Shown: piece after piece, positions 17,833 through 25,489 of the stretch
Layout of the letters: every line of letters begins with the position of its first letter
Numbering within the stretch: position 1 is the stretch's first letter
Assembly (NCBI GenBank): GCA_002440705.1
Contig: DJVA01000033.1
Span: forward strand, 1-64,000
Origin: Flavobacteriaceae bacterium UBA6268
GTDB lineage: Bacteria > Bacteroidota > Bacteroidia > Flavobacteriales > Flavobacteriaceae
Length of the DNA stretch: 64,000 nucleotides
Direction of reading: 5' to 3'
Translations under genes and position numbers: made by a program
The notes under the pieces: generated by a model
The model's input: only the letters and a program-made list of their open reading frames with translations
Told to the model about the DNA's origin: nothing
Database searches by the model: none

Positions 17833-19491
17833 ATGTTGAAACGATACTGGAATAAGGGAAAAAAGCAAAAACGGATCATCATCATTGGTGGGATAATTCT
17901 GCTATTACTGCTTTTCTTTTTAAGGGACGATTACCAGCCTGCCTTATTATTTTTAAGGAAATACATCTTCATGATTTTGGTGTCGCTCCTCTTTTTGTGG
18001 TTTACGATTTCCAAATTTAGGAAGGCCCCAAGTGCTGGAAGGAGGATTCTCATTTTTTTAGGAATCATTGCATTTTTTACAACAGGTTGGTTTTTTGGAT
18101 GGAAGCATGAACTTTACCAATACATGCAGAGTTACAACATTTTCAAGCACCTTAATCGCATCGAGCTCAACGAGTTGCCCCTTACCCGAAACGAACGCAT
18201 ACAACCCTTCAACAACATCTTGACCATGGCCTACGAGTCGGTTGGTGAAACCCAGGAGGTGTCCCTTCCCCAATTAGTAAGGGTTGACTCCACCAATCAA
18301 TGGACCATGGCCGTACAACCTTCCGAGGAATATTTTTGGCAACGGATGAACGACAATACCGACGAGCTTTTTACAGTGGAAAGTACCTCGCCCTTTCCTC
18401 GCTTTGCTGGTGAAAATAGGATTCCGGTAACGTTCTCCATCGGTGAATCAATGGCCTTTAGCCGGAATACCTACAATGCCGTCGTGCAACGGTTCAACAT
18501 TTTTCAATTGTTTACCATGGAACCCAGTGATGTTTTTTACATGAAAAATGATATGGGACAATGGGTTGAAGTGGTGAGCCTTATTAAGTGGAAGGGATTC
18601 TTTTTTCCGTACCCCACCTATGGAGGTATCATGGTCATCGATCAAGGGAAGCACAACTTTAAGGATTACATGGAACGTATTACCATTGGAAAGGGTACGT
18701 ACATCCCGCCCTCCGAAATTCAGAACCATCCCTTTTTGATGCGGCAAAATACCTTGGCCGAAAAGATTTCGCGACTGCAAGCACAATCGCTTCAATTTTT
18801 AGCAGGATTTACCGATCCGCTGCCCTGGAACAAGGAAACGGCTGTTAAAATTCCCGATTTGAAAGACGATGAAAACTGGCAGCCTTTTGTGACCGATTTC
18901 GATTTCTCGGGCATGGGCCTCGATGCCTATGATGGACTCTATCATTGGTTTGGATTGGAACCCATCGGGGACGAACGCACCAGTCTTTCCTTTAGTGTCA
19001 TGATCCCTGCCGATGGAACCGACAAATTGTATTACTACAACCATGGCGCCAAAAAAGAAGGCATGGCGGGTGTTTCGGCCATGCCGTTGAAAGTAGTGGA
19101 ATCACGCAAGGAATATGATTGGAGCGTGAACTACCCAGTGGAATTTCGACCGTTCATCAAATACATTGGAGGACGAAAGCGATTATTTGTACTGTGTACG
19201 GTTACGGCAAGACGGGAAGACAGTAAGAAGTTTGATGGGGCCGCTACTCCCGACTTGGCTTTGGTGGATTCGCAATACCGAGATGTGGTGTGGATCGACG
19301 CCAAACACCCTTCCCAATGGGAAACGACCATTTTAAATCAACTGGGCGAAACCTGGAAAGCTTCAGAAAAACTAAAAGATGAGGATGTTTGGCCTACCAG
19401 GACCGACTTGGATGTTACCAAAATGCGGGATTCACTTCGCATAGACACTATAACGGAAAAGATGGAGCAGTTTGGAGATTCCTTAAACTAG
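17833..19491 (+). CDS. Membrane protein with large predicted periplasmic domain, sixth gene of the six-gene operon
   Basis: A 552-residue protein. A basic N-terminus (MLKRYWNKGKKQKR) precedes membrane helices at about residues 15-30, 44-60 and 72-90. The loop between helices 2 and 3 (SKFRKAPSAGRR) is strongly positive, so by the positive-inside rule the remaining 460 residues face the periplasm. That domain is beta-rich with many aromatics (YHWFGLEP, WSVNYPVEFRPFIKYIGG) and ends in a helical, charged tail. No known family is recognised. It begins 7 bases after gene 5, and its stop abuts the stop of the convergent porin gene (TAG|CTA). Confidence 0.85.
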   Translation: MLKRYWNKGKKQKRIIIIGGIILLLLLFFLRDDYQPALLFLRKYIFMILVSLLFLWFTISKFRKAPSAGRRILIFLGIIAFFTTGWFFGWKHELYQYMQSYNIFKHLNRIELNELPLTRNERIQPFNNILTMAYESVGETQEVSLPQLVRVDSTNQWTMAVQPSEEYFWQRMNDNTDELFTVESTSPFPRFAGENRIPVTFSIGESMAFSRNTYNAVVQRFNIFQLFTMEPSDVFYMKNDMGQWVEVVSLIKWKGFFFPYPTYGGIMVIDQGKHNFKDYMERITIGKGTYIPPSEIQNHPFLMRQNTLAEKISRLQAQSLQFLAGFTDPLPWNKETAVKIPDLKDDENWQPFVTDFDFSGMGLDAYDGLYHWFGLEPIGDERTSLSFSVMIPADGTDKLYYYNHGAKKEGMAGVSAMPLKVVESRKEYDWSVNYPVEFRPFIKYIGGRKRLFVLCTVTARREDSKKFDGAATPDLALVDSQYRDVVWIDAKHPSQWETTILNQLGETWKASEKLKDEDVWPTRTDLDVTKMRDSLRIDTITEKMEQFGDSLN

Positions 19492-21399
19492 CTACAAAAA
19501 GAAATTCCACACCAACCCAAATCTTATTACGGCATCACGATACGGATATCCCGGTGCCGAGTAGTGCTTGTTGCTGCTGTTGAAAAGTTGATTGACATGT
19601 TCGTATTCAAAATAGATGCGCGTCTGCCGGATCTTGGCATTGAAAAAGACATCCACCAATGGAAACGCGCCATACTTCTTCGTGTTCTGAACGTAAAATT
19701 CGGCTAGGACCGGATCGTAAGCATTCATAAAATATTCCGTAAAATACTTAAAACCAATCCCTGTCTGGATGAAAGCGGCTTTTTCAAACCACTCGTCCTG
19801 ATAGTAAAGGGCTTGGCGCGTAATGATTTGGGGGACATTCAGAATCCCTTCACCATTCAAAACTTGTTGGTACATCAAGGTATTCATCAGGGCAAAGGAC
19901 CCTGCGCGGAACTCCCGTTCCACCTTCACTTTCAAATAATCGATCCGTCCGTTATTTTGATGGGGTGTTGGGATCGAATCTCCCGAGGTGATCGTAAAGT
20001 AGGCATAATCGTCAATCCCTGTATAAGACACCGTAGCATCCATTAGTTTATTGGATTTCAGTTGAAACCGTAATTCCTGGGTTTTAACATTGTTGAATTG
20101 GGTTTGCCAATTGTAATTTACGTAATCACTTTGGTAGAGCAAGAAGTTGAAATTGGGTGCCACACTGTGAATTTGAATTTGGCCTTCCACGGCATTGTCT
20201 TCATCAAACTTATAGGAAGCGCCACCCAAGAGGTAATTACCATCCAAATCGCCCGATATATTGATGGCTCCTTTTCCAAAAAGTTCGAAGCCACGGTACT
20301 CTTTTTTGTAGGAAGCCCCCACTTGTACCAAATTGCCTTTCAACCGATTGGTAATCCGACCCTCATCAAGCTCCAATACCGAGTTGTATCCATAATTATA
20401 ATCTGAATAGCCCAAGAATCCTGAAACTTCACCCAGTACATTATTCTCAAAGCGTACATGAGCCTTCGCTTGAAAGTCTTCCAACTTGGTTGTTTTTTTC
20501 AAACTACTGGCAAGGTACGAATCACCAAAACCATCGTAGGGTGCTTTTTGACGGTATTCGTAAAATTTGTCCTCATAACTTAGCGTAGTCCCCAAAACCA
20601 AGGAAGTGGCAGCCAAGCTGTCATTTTTGGGAACCAATGCATATTCCTGCATGCCAAAAAAACGAAGCCCTTCCAATTTGTTTTCAGCATTTTCAAATTT
20701 CACATCCAAACGTCCCCGGTCGTCAAACTCGGGATCGTTGGCTTCAAAAAGGGCAATGGCCGTATCGGTTAGCCCTCCATTTTCTTGGTTGAGTACATCC
20801 TGAGCTGCCATGTGCACCTTAATCTGGTAACGCTTGTTTTTTGTATGGTAATGGGCAGAAAATCTGAAATTTCCATTACTGGTCAAGATGTGCTGGTATT
20901 TACCTAGGGAACGGACCCCTTTATAAGCAATGGAAAAATTGAATTGCTCGCTGGTATTCACCGTAAAAAAGCCGTCCAGCTGCTGGCCTTGTTCAAAAGC
21001 CGTTTTAAAATACAGCTCTGTTAAAGGAGTGGGCACCCGATAGTAATAGATGTCTTCGACCTCAAAATAATTGAAGTGATGCGATTGTGCTACAAAAAGC
21101 GGTTTCAGGTTTTGGTCATTAAAATCGTATGCCAAGGAATTGTAGGTTTGACCCACATTGGAAAAAGGCAACAATTCAAAATTGTCTTTCCGAAGGTAGT
21201 TGTATTTGAAATATTTTCGGATGGTCAGTGTGGTGTCTACGGAGGTGGTATCGCGTTCCAACGAAATGATTTGATACAATTTAATAGACGGTTTATCTTC
21301 CTTTTGTTTGGGTTGAAAACCACGTTGAACGGGCGTATTTTGAGCAAGCACTGATGCCGTTAAGGAAAGCAATAAAAGGAGCAACAGTGTTTGTTTCAT
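19492..21399 (-). CDS. Putative outer-membrane porin (Porin_10-like)
   Basis: A 635-residue protein with signal peptide MKQTLLLLLLLSLTASVLAQ. The mature part is rich in alternating aromatic/polar strands and ends in a beta-strand with terminal aromatic (RFGLVWNFFL), as in outer-membrane barrels. The early segment YNSLAYDF and the overall length fit the putative porins common in Flavobacteriia. ATG 21399 is preferred over an in-frame ATG seven codons upstream because it starts the signal peptide directly. Divergent from rnhB; convergent with the six-gene operon with zero bases between stops. Confidence 0.82.
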   Translation of the reverse strand: MKQTLLLLLLLSLTASVLAQNTPVQRGFQPKQKEDKPSIKLYQIISLERDTTSVDTTLTIRKYFKYNYLRKDNFELLPFSNVGQTYNSLAYDFNDQNLKPLFVAQSHHFNYFEVEDIYYYRVPTPLTELYFKTAFEQGQQLDGFFTVNTSEQFNFSIAYKGVRSLGKYQHILTSNGNFRFSAHYHTKNKRYQIKVHMAAQDVLNQENGGLTDTAIALFEANDPEFDDRGRLDVKFENAENKLEGLRFFGMQEYALVPKNDSLAATSLVLGTTLSYEDKFYEYRQKAPYDGFGDSYLASSLKKTTKLEDFQAKAHVRFENNVLGEVSGFLGYSDYNYGYNSVLELDEGRITNRLKGNLVQVGASYKKEYRGFELFGKGAINISGDLDGNYLLGGASYKFDEDNAVEGQIQIHSVAPNFNFLLYQSDYVNYNWQTQFNNVKTQELRFQLKSNKLMDATVSYTGIDDYAYFTITSGDSIPTPHQNNGRIDYLKVKVEREFRAGSFALMNTLMYQQVLNGEGILNVPQIITRQALYYQDEWFEKAAFIQTGIGFKYFTEYFMNAYDPVLAEFYVQNTKKYGAFPLVDVFFNAKIRQTRIYFEYEHVNQLFNSSNKHYSAPGYPYRDAVIRFGLVWNFFL

Positions 21400-21446
21400 G
21401 AATGGATGCTTATGCGGCAAAGGTAATTTTTTTCGCGGGAAATTGG

Positions 21447-21454
21447 TACTTTTG
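21447..21454 (+). promoter_or_regulatory. -7 element TACTTTTG directly before rnhB
   Basis: TACTTTTG matches TAnnTTTG and ends only 5 bases before the rnhB ATG at 21460. No TTG lies at the right distance upstream. If used, the mRNA would be leaderless or nearly so. Confidence 0.45.
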
Positions 21455-21459
21455 ATGCA

Positions 21460-22059
21460 ATGCTACCGCTCAAAATTCATGCCCACTTATTGGAATGTGG
21501 CACCGACGAGGCCGGAAGGGGTTGCTTGGCGGGGCCAGTAACGGCGGCGGCAGTACTTTTGCCCGACGATTTTGAGCATCCTTGGCTCACCGATTCCAAA
21601 CAACTTTCCGAAAAAAAACGGTCCGAACTCCGCCCCATTATTGAACACCAGGCCCTATCATTTGCAGTTGTTCATGTGATGATGGAAGAAATCGATCGAT
21701 TAAACATTTTGAATGCTTCTATTTTGGCCATGCACCGTTGTATCGATGGACTCTCGAAAAGCCCCGAATTCATAGCTGTGGATGGAAATCGATTCAAGCA
21801 ATATGAAAATATTCCGCACGAATGCGTTATCAAGGGCGATGGAAAATACCTCCACATTGCGGCGGCGTCCATATTGGCAAAAACCTATAGGGACGAATTC
21901 ATGGAAAAAATTCATGAAGAGTACCCGGCATACGACTGGAAAAATAACAAGGGATATCCTACCTCTCAACATCGTGAAGCCTTAAAAAAACATGGCACTT
22001 CCCCATACCATCGAAAAAGCTTTCGGTTGCTTCCAAAACAACTGAACTTCAATTTCTAA
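21460..22059 (+). CDS. rnhB: Ribonuclease HII
   Basis: A 199-residue endonuclease that cuts the RNA strand of RNA-DNA hybrids and removes misincorporated ribonucleotides. Family motifs are visible: [15 protein letters not shown] with acidic Asp16/Glu17, [17 protein letters not shown] with Asp108, and [19 protein letters not shown]. The length is typical. The start at 21460 lies just after a TAnnTTTG element and fits the family N-terminus. Divergent from the porin gene. Confidence 0.95.
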   Translation: MLPLKIHAHLLECGTDEAGRGCLAGPVTAAAVLLPDDFEHPWLTDSKQLSEKKRSELRPIIEHQALSFAVVHVMMEEIDRLNILNASILAMHRCIDGLSKSPEFIAVDGNRFKQYENIPHECVIKGDGKYLHIAAASILAKTYRDEFMEKIHEEYPAYDWKNNKGYPTSQHREALKKHGTSPYHRKSFRLLPKQLNFNF

Positions 22060-22242
22060 ATTTTGGTATTGAGCCAATCCAATGCCTACCAAAACCACCA
22101 TTGGCGATCTAACGGAATCTTATCCCATCAACCATTCAATTGGATAATTTACCATTGAAGGAGTTCATGGTACCGTCTGGCATAAAACATTTCAGATTCC
22201 AAGAGGCAGGCCCTAGCTTTAATCAACCTTAAACATAACATT

Positions 22243-23622
22243 ATGAAGATAAAATTATTCTTTTTCGCCTTTAGCCTAGGCCTACTGATCGTGAGGGCTT
22301 CGGAAATTCATGTTCCGGCCGATTATCCTACCATTCAGGAAGCAATCGATGCTGCCAGTACTGGTGATGTCATTATTGTAGCCAATGGAACGTATTACGA
22401 AAATATCGACTTTATGGGTAAAGACATCACTGTTACCAGTAATTATGCATTCTCTGGCGATTTGAATGACATCCTAACTACCATCATCGATGGAAGTCAG
22501 CCCACCGATCCCGATATAGGGAGTTGCGTTAGTTTCAAAAATGGTGAAACCAACGACGCCATTATTCAAGGATTTACGATTACGGGCGGTTCAGGAACCA
22601 AAACCTTTAATCCTTCGGACAATGCTTATTTTCGAACGGGAGGGGGTATTCTTATCAATGAAAGTGCGCCTACTATTAAATACAATATCATAAAAGACAA
22701 CCATTGCATAGCAGAAGCAGGAGTTAGCGGTGCAGGAGGAGGAGGCATCCGAATGGGATTTGGACAACCTGTTGTGACCAATAACATCATAAAAAACAAT
22801 TCTGGTGGGTATGCCGGGGGCATGATGATTGCTTATTGCGGAGGCGCTACCATAAAAAACAACCTCATCGCCTATAATTTGGCTACTGGCTCCTTTGATG
22901 GCGGTGGAGGCGTATACGTGGATTGGGAAGCGGTAACCCTGGAAAACAATACCATTGTCTACAACCATTCGGGAAATAAGGGAGGGGGACTCATCACCAC
23001 TGGAACAGTCACCCTAATCAAGAATTGCATCATTTACGGTAATACATCGTCCATAACCTTCCCCCAAATCTATAGAAGGTTTGGTGGCAATGTAAATATC
23101 ACCTATAGCAACCTCGAGGGGGGTATTGATGGCGAAGGTGATGAAGAGGGAATGATTGATGAAGATCCCCTTTTTGAAAATAACGCCAACTTTGTATTGA
23201 GCAGCACGTCCCCTTGTATCGATTCGGGCAATCCGGATAGCCTTTACAACGACATAGAAGATCCCAATTCACCGGGCAATGCCTTATTTCCAGCGATGGG
23301 CACCCTACGAAATGATATGGGCGTCTATGGCGGTCAGGGTACTGTCGGAATCTTGGCGATTGAAACAAACGCGCTATTGGAAAGAATGCAGGTAGCGTTT
23401 CCCAATCCCTATCACCAAGAAGGCGTCCTTATCACCACGCCCAATGATAGAAAGATCAAAGTGATAGCGTATGATTTAACTGGTAAATTGTTACAAAAAC
23501 TGGGGGCTTTTCAATTACAGCCCGGGGCAAACCTTGTGCCAATTTCACTAAAAACAAATACCTTCCTTGTAATTTATGAAGAAAACGGTTTCAAAAACGT
23601 CTATAAATTAATAGTGGATTAA
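22243..23622 (+). CDS. Secreted parallel beta-helix protein with T9SS sorting tail
   Basis: A 459-residue protein with signal peptide (about residues 1-20). The block VPADYPTIQEAIDAA...GDVIIVANGTYYENI is the usual entry of right-handed beta-helix (pectate-lyase-fold) proteins. Repeated coils rich in N-N-x-I, G-G-G and Y-N-x-x-G follow to about residue 320. The C-terminus from FPNPYHQEG through VIAYDLTGKLLQKLG to a final hydrophobic/basic end resembles a T9SS type A domain. It is probably surface-exposed or released and may bind or cleave polysaccharide; no catalytic residues can be assigned. It is followed after 38 bases by the LytS/LytTR pair. Confidence 0.8.
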   Translation: MKIKLFFFAFSLGLLIVRASEIHVPADYPTIQEAIDAASTGDVIIVANGTYYENIDFMGKDITVTSNYAFSGDLNDILTTIIDGSQPTDPDIGSCVSFKNGETNDAIIQGFTITGGSGTKTFNPSDNAYFRTGGGILINESAPTIKYNIIKDNHCIAEAGVSGAGGGGIRMGFGQPVVTNNIIKNNSGGYAGGMMIAYCGGATIKNNLIAYNLATGSFDGGGGVYVDWEAVTLENNTIVYNHSGNKGGGLITTGTVTLIKNCIIYGNTSSITFPQIYRRFGGNVNITYSNLEGGIDGEGDEEGMIDEDPLFENNANFVLSSTSPCIDSGNPDSLYNDIEDPNSPGNALFPAMGTLRNDMGVYGGQGTVGILAIETNALLERMQVAFPNPYHQEGVLITTPNDRKIKVIAYDLTGKLLQKLGAFQLQPGANLVPISLKTNTFLVIYEENGFKNVYKLIVD

Positions 23623-23660
23623 CCCCAACCATATTTACAGAAATCGTTTATTTTTAATGC

Positions 23661-24683
23661 ATGTTGAAAAACAAATGGTTTGTGAAAATAACAAGAGCTG
23701 TACTGATTGGAGGTATCAGCTCTTTTGTTTTTTGTCCGACCTGTTTTTCGGACCCCGAAGAAGAAAATGCCAGGGTGCTGCTCTATTACAGCCTTACCTT
23801 TTTTCTAATCTATGAATTGGTTGATATGGGGGTTAAGTACTTCAACAAAAAATACGATTGGATCACACAGCCCAGGAAAATGATCCTCGCCAATGTACTT
23901 TTGATTGTACTCGCCTTTTTGCCGCTCAACTATTTGGGGGTAGAACTCACTTTTGGACCCTATCCAGAAAGTTATACCCCTACCCAAATTTACTTCTTGA
24001 AGCTCAATAACCTGTTTACGGCTTTGTTGGTGTTGTTGTACATCAACAGTAAGTATTTTTTTTCCTCATGGGAAAAATCCGTTGTTCAAACCCAGGAAAT
24101 GAGCAAACAACAAGTAAAACAGGAACTGTTGGCCCTTAAAAACCAAATAAACCCCCATTTTCTGTTCAACAACCTCAATACCCTTACACAGCTTGTTAGC
24201 GAGAACAATCCGGCAGCGGAAGCTTATATCTTCCAACTGTCCAACATTTACAGGTACTTGCTTGATGAAAAAAAGGCAGACATTGTTGCCATTGAAAAAG
24301 AATTCAAGATGTTCCATTCCATTACGTATCTACTGAAAATAAAATACGGCGAGAACTTGCAATTTGTTTACAATGAGGCCGATTTCAATAACTTTAAGAT
24401 TGCCACTTTCACCCTTCAATTACTTATTGAAAATGCAGTAAAACACAATGTGATAACAGCAGATGCTCCTTTATTCATTCACCTTTATTTGGAGGACTCC
24501 TACTTGGTAATCAAAAACAATGTATTGAAAAAACCCAATTATGTCTATTCCTCCGGAATTGGGCTTGATAACATTATTTCCCGATACAAATTACTGTCCA
24601 AGCGCAATGTTTTGGTAGAGGAAAGTGAAGCTTTTTTTATTGTCAAAATACCCATTTTGTCCTATGAAGGTGTTCTTGGTTGA
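23661..24683 (+). CDS. LytS-type sensor histidine kinase (His_kinase family)
   Basis: A 340-residue membrane sensor. About four hydrophobic segments lie in the first 130 residues, followed by a short coiled linker and the kinase core. The phosphorylated-His box QINPHFLFNNLNTL (His166) and the N-box LLIENAVKHNV are clear, and an ATPase lid region GIGLDNIISRYKLL follows. It phosphorylates the LytTR regulator encoded next; the two genes overlap by 20 bases. The signal is unknown. Confidence 0.92.
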   Translation: MLKNKWFVKITRAVLIGGISSFVFCPTCFSDPEEENARVLLYYSLTFFLIYELVDMGVKYFNKKYDWITQPRKMILANVLLIVLAFLPLNYLGVELTFGPYPESYTPTQIYFLKLNNLFTALLVLLYINSKYFFSSWEKSVVQTQEMSKQQVKQELLALKNQINPHFLFNNLNTLTQLVSENNPAAEAYIFQLSNIYRYLLDEKKADIVAIEKEFKMFHSITYLLKIKYGENLQFVYNEADFNNFKIATFTLQLLIENAVKHNVITADAPLFIHLYLEDSYLVIKNNVLKKPNYVYSSGIGLDNIISRYKLLSKRNVLVEESEAFFIVKIPILSYEGVLG

Positions 24684-25416
24684 AGACGATTTACATGCTG
24701 CAAAAAGGCTTAGCTCGGTCTTGGAGGAGGTAGATTCCACCATCTCCATTGCAGGTGTATGTCGCTCTGTTAAAGAAGCGGCTCAGTGGCTTGAAAGCCA
24801 TGAGGCCCCCGACCTTATTTTTTTGGACATTCAACTCTCCGATGGTATTTCCTTTGAGCTCTTCCACCTGGTTACCATCACTTGCCCCATCATATTCCTT
24901 ACAGCCTTCGATCAATATGCCTTGGAAGCTTTTAAGGTAAACAGCATCGACTACATCCTAAAACCCTTTGCAGCAGAAGACCTTCAAAAAGCTTTGTCCA
25001 AGTACAAAACCTTTTACCCTTCACAGCGGCAGGCCATCGAAGAAGAAGTGATGCAAGAACTTAAAAAGGCCTTTGTGCCTAGTTATAAATCGCGCTTTTT
25101 TGCCAAAATCAACCACACGGTTTACTCCATTCCCACAGAGGAGATCCTGTATTTTTGTTTTGAAGACAATGCCACGGTTTTGGTGAATAACGAAAACCGT
25201 TCTTTTGTAATCAATTATTCATTGGATGCCTTGGAATCTACCATGGACCCCGCACTTTTTTTTAGGATCAACCGTCAATGTCTCATCAAAATAGATAGCA
25301 TCAAAAAAATGAACCTTTCTTCCAAAAGCCGCATGGAGGTGGTGCTAAAAAACAACAAAAAGGAACTCGTAAGCAGGTCCAAAACCAAGGATTTTAGAGA
25401 TTGGCTGGACATATAA
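24664..25416 (+). CDS. LytTR-family response regulator
   Basis: A 250-residue two-domain regulator. The receiver domain (residues 1-120) has the acidic pocket VEDD, the phospho-acceptor Asp55 in LIFLDIQLSDG and the conserved Lys in DYILKPF. The LytTR DNA-binding domain (about 145-250) has FFAKINHTVYSIPTEEI, FFRINRQCLIKIDSI and SRSKTKDFRDWL. The start at 24664 (MKVFLVEDD) fits the receiver fold and overlaps the kinase gene, so the two are coupled. Targets may include the adjacent beta-helix gene; this is not shown. Confidence 0.93.
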   Translation: MKVFLVEDDLHAAKRLSSVLEEVDSTISIAGVCRSVKEAAQWLESHEAPDLIFLDIQLSDGISFELFHLVTITCPIIFLTAFDQYALEAFKVNSIDYILKPFAAEDLQKALSKYKTFYPSQRQAIEEEVMQELKKAFVPSYKSRFFAKINHTVYSIPTEEILYFCFEDNATVLVNNENRSFVINYSLDALESTMDPALFFRINRQCLIKIDSIKKMNLSSKSRMEVVLKNNKKELVSRSKTKDFRDWLDI

Positions 25417-25445
25417 CCTTGTTAAAAACCCGTCAATAAACATTT

Positions 25446-25464
25446 AAGGGATTCCCTTTTTTTT
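25446..25464 (+). terminator. Short intrinsic terminator after the LytTR gene
   Basis: AAGGG (25446-25450) pairs with CCCTT (25454-25458) around a three-base loop and runs into eight T. The stem is short, and it overlaps the promoter region of the next lipoprotein gene. Confidence 0.5.
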
Positions 25465-25478
25465 GCCAATAAGCTTGT

Positions 25479-25486
25479 TATTTTTG
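25479..25486 (+). promoter_or_regulatory. -7 element TATTTTTG directly before the large lipoprotein gene
   Basis: TATTTTTG matches TAnnTTTG exactly and ends 3 bases before the ATG at 25490. A TTG at 25463-25465 is only 13 bases upstream, shorter than usual. Transcription would begin within or just after the start codon context, giving a leaderless message. Confidence 0.45.
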
Positions 25487-25489
25487 TAC

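Noticed and set aside
22060..22242. Possible small gene between rnhB and the beta-helix gene
   Set aside because: No frame of useful length with a plausible start; nothing recognisable.
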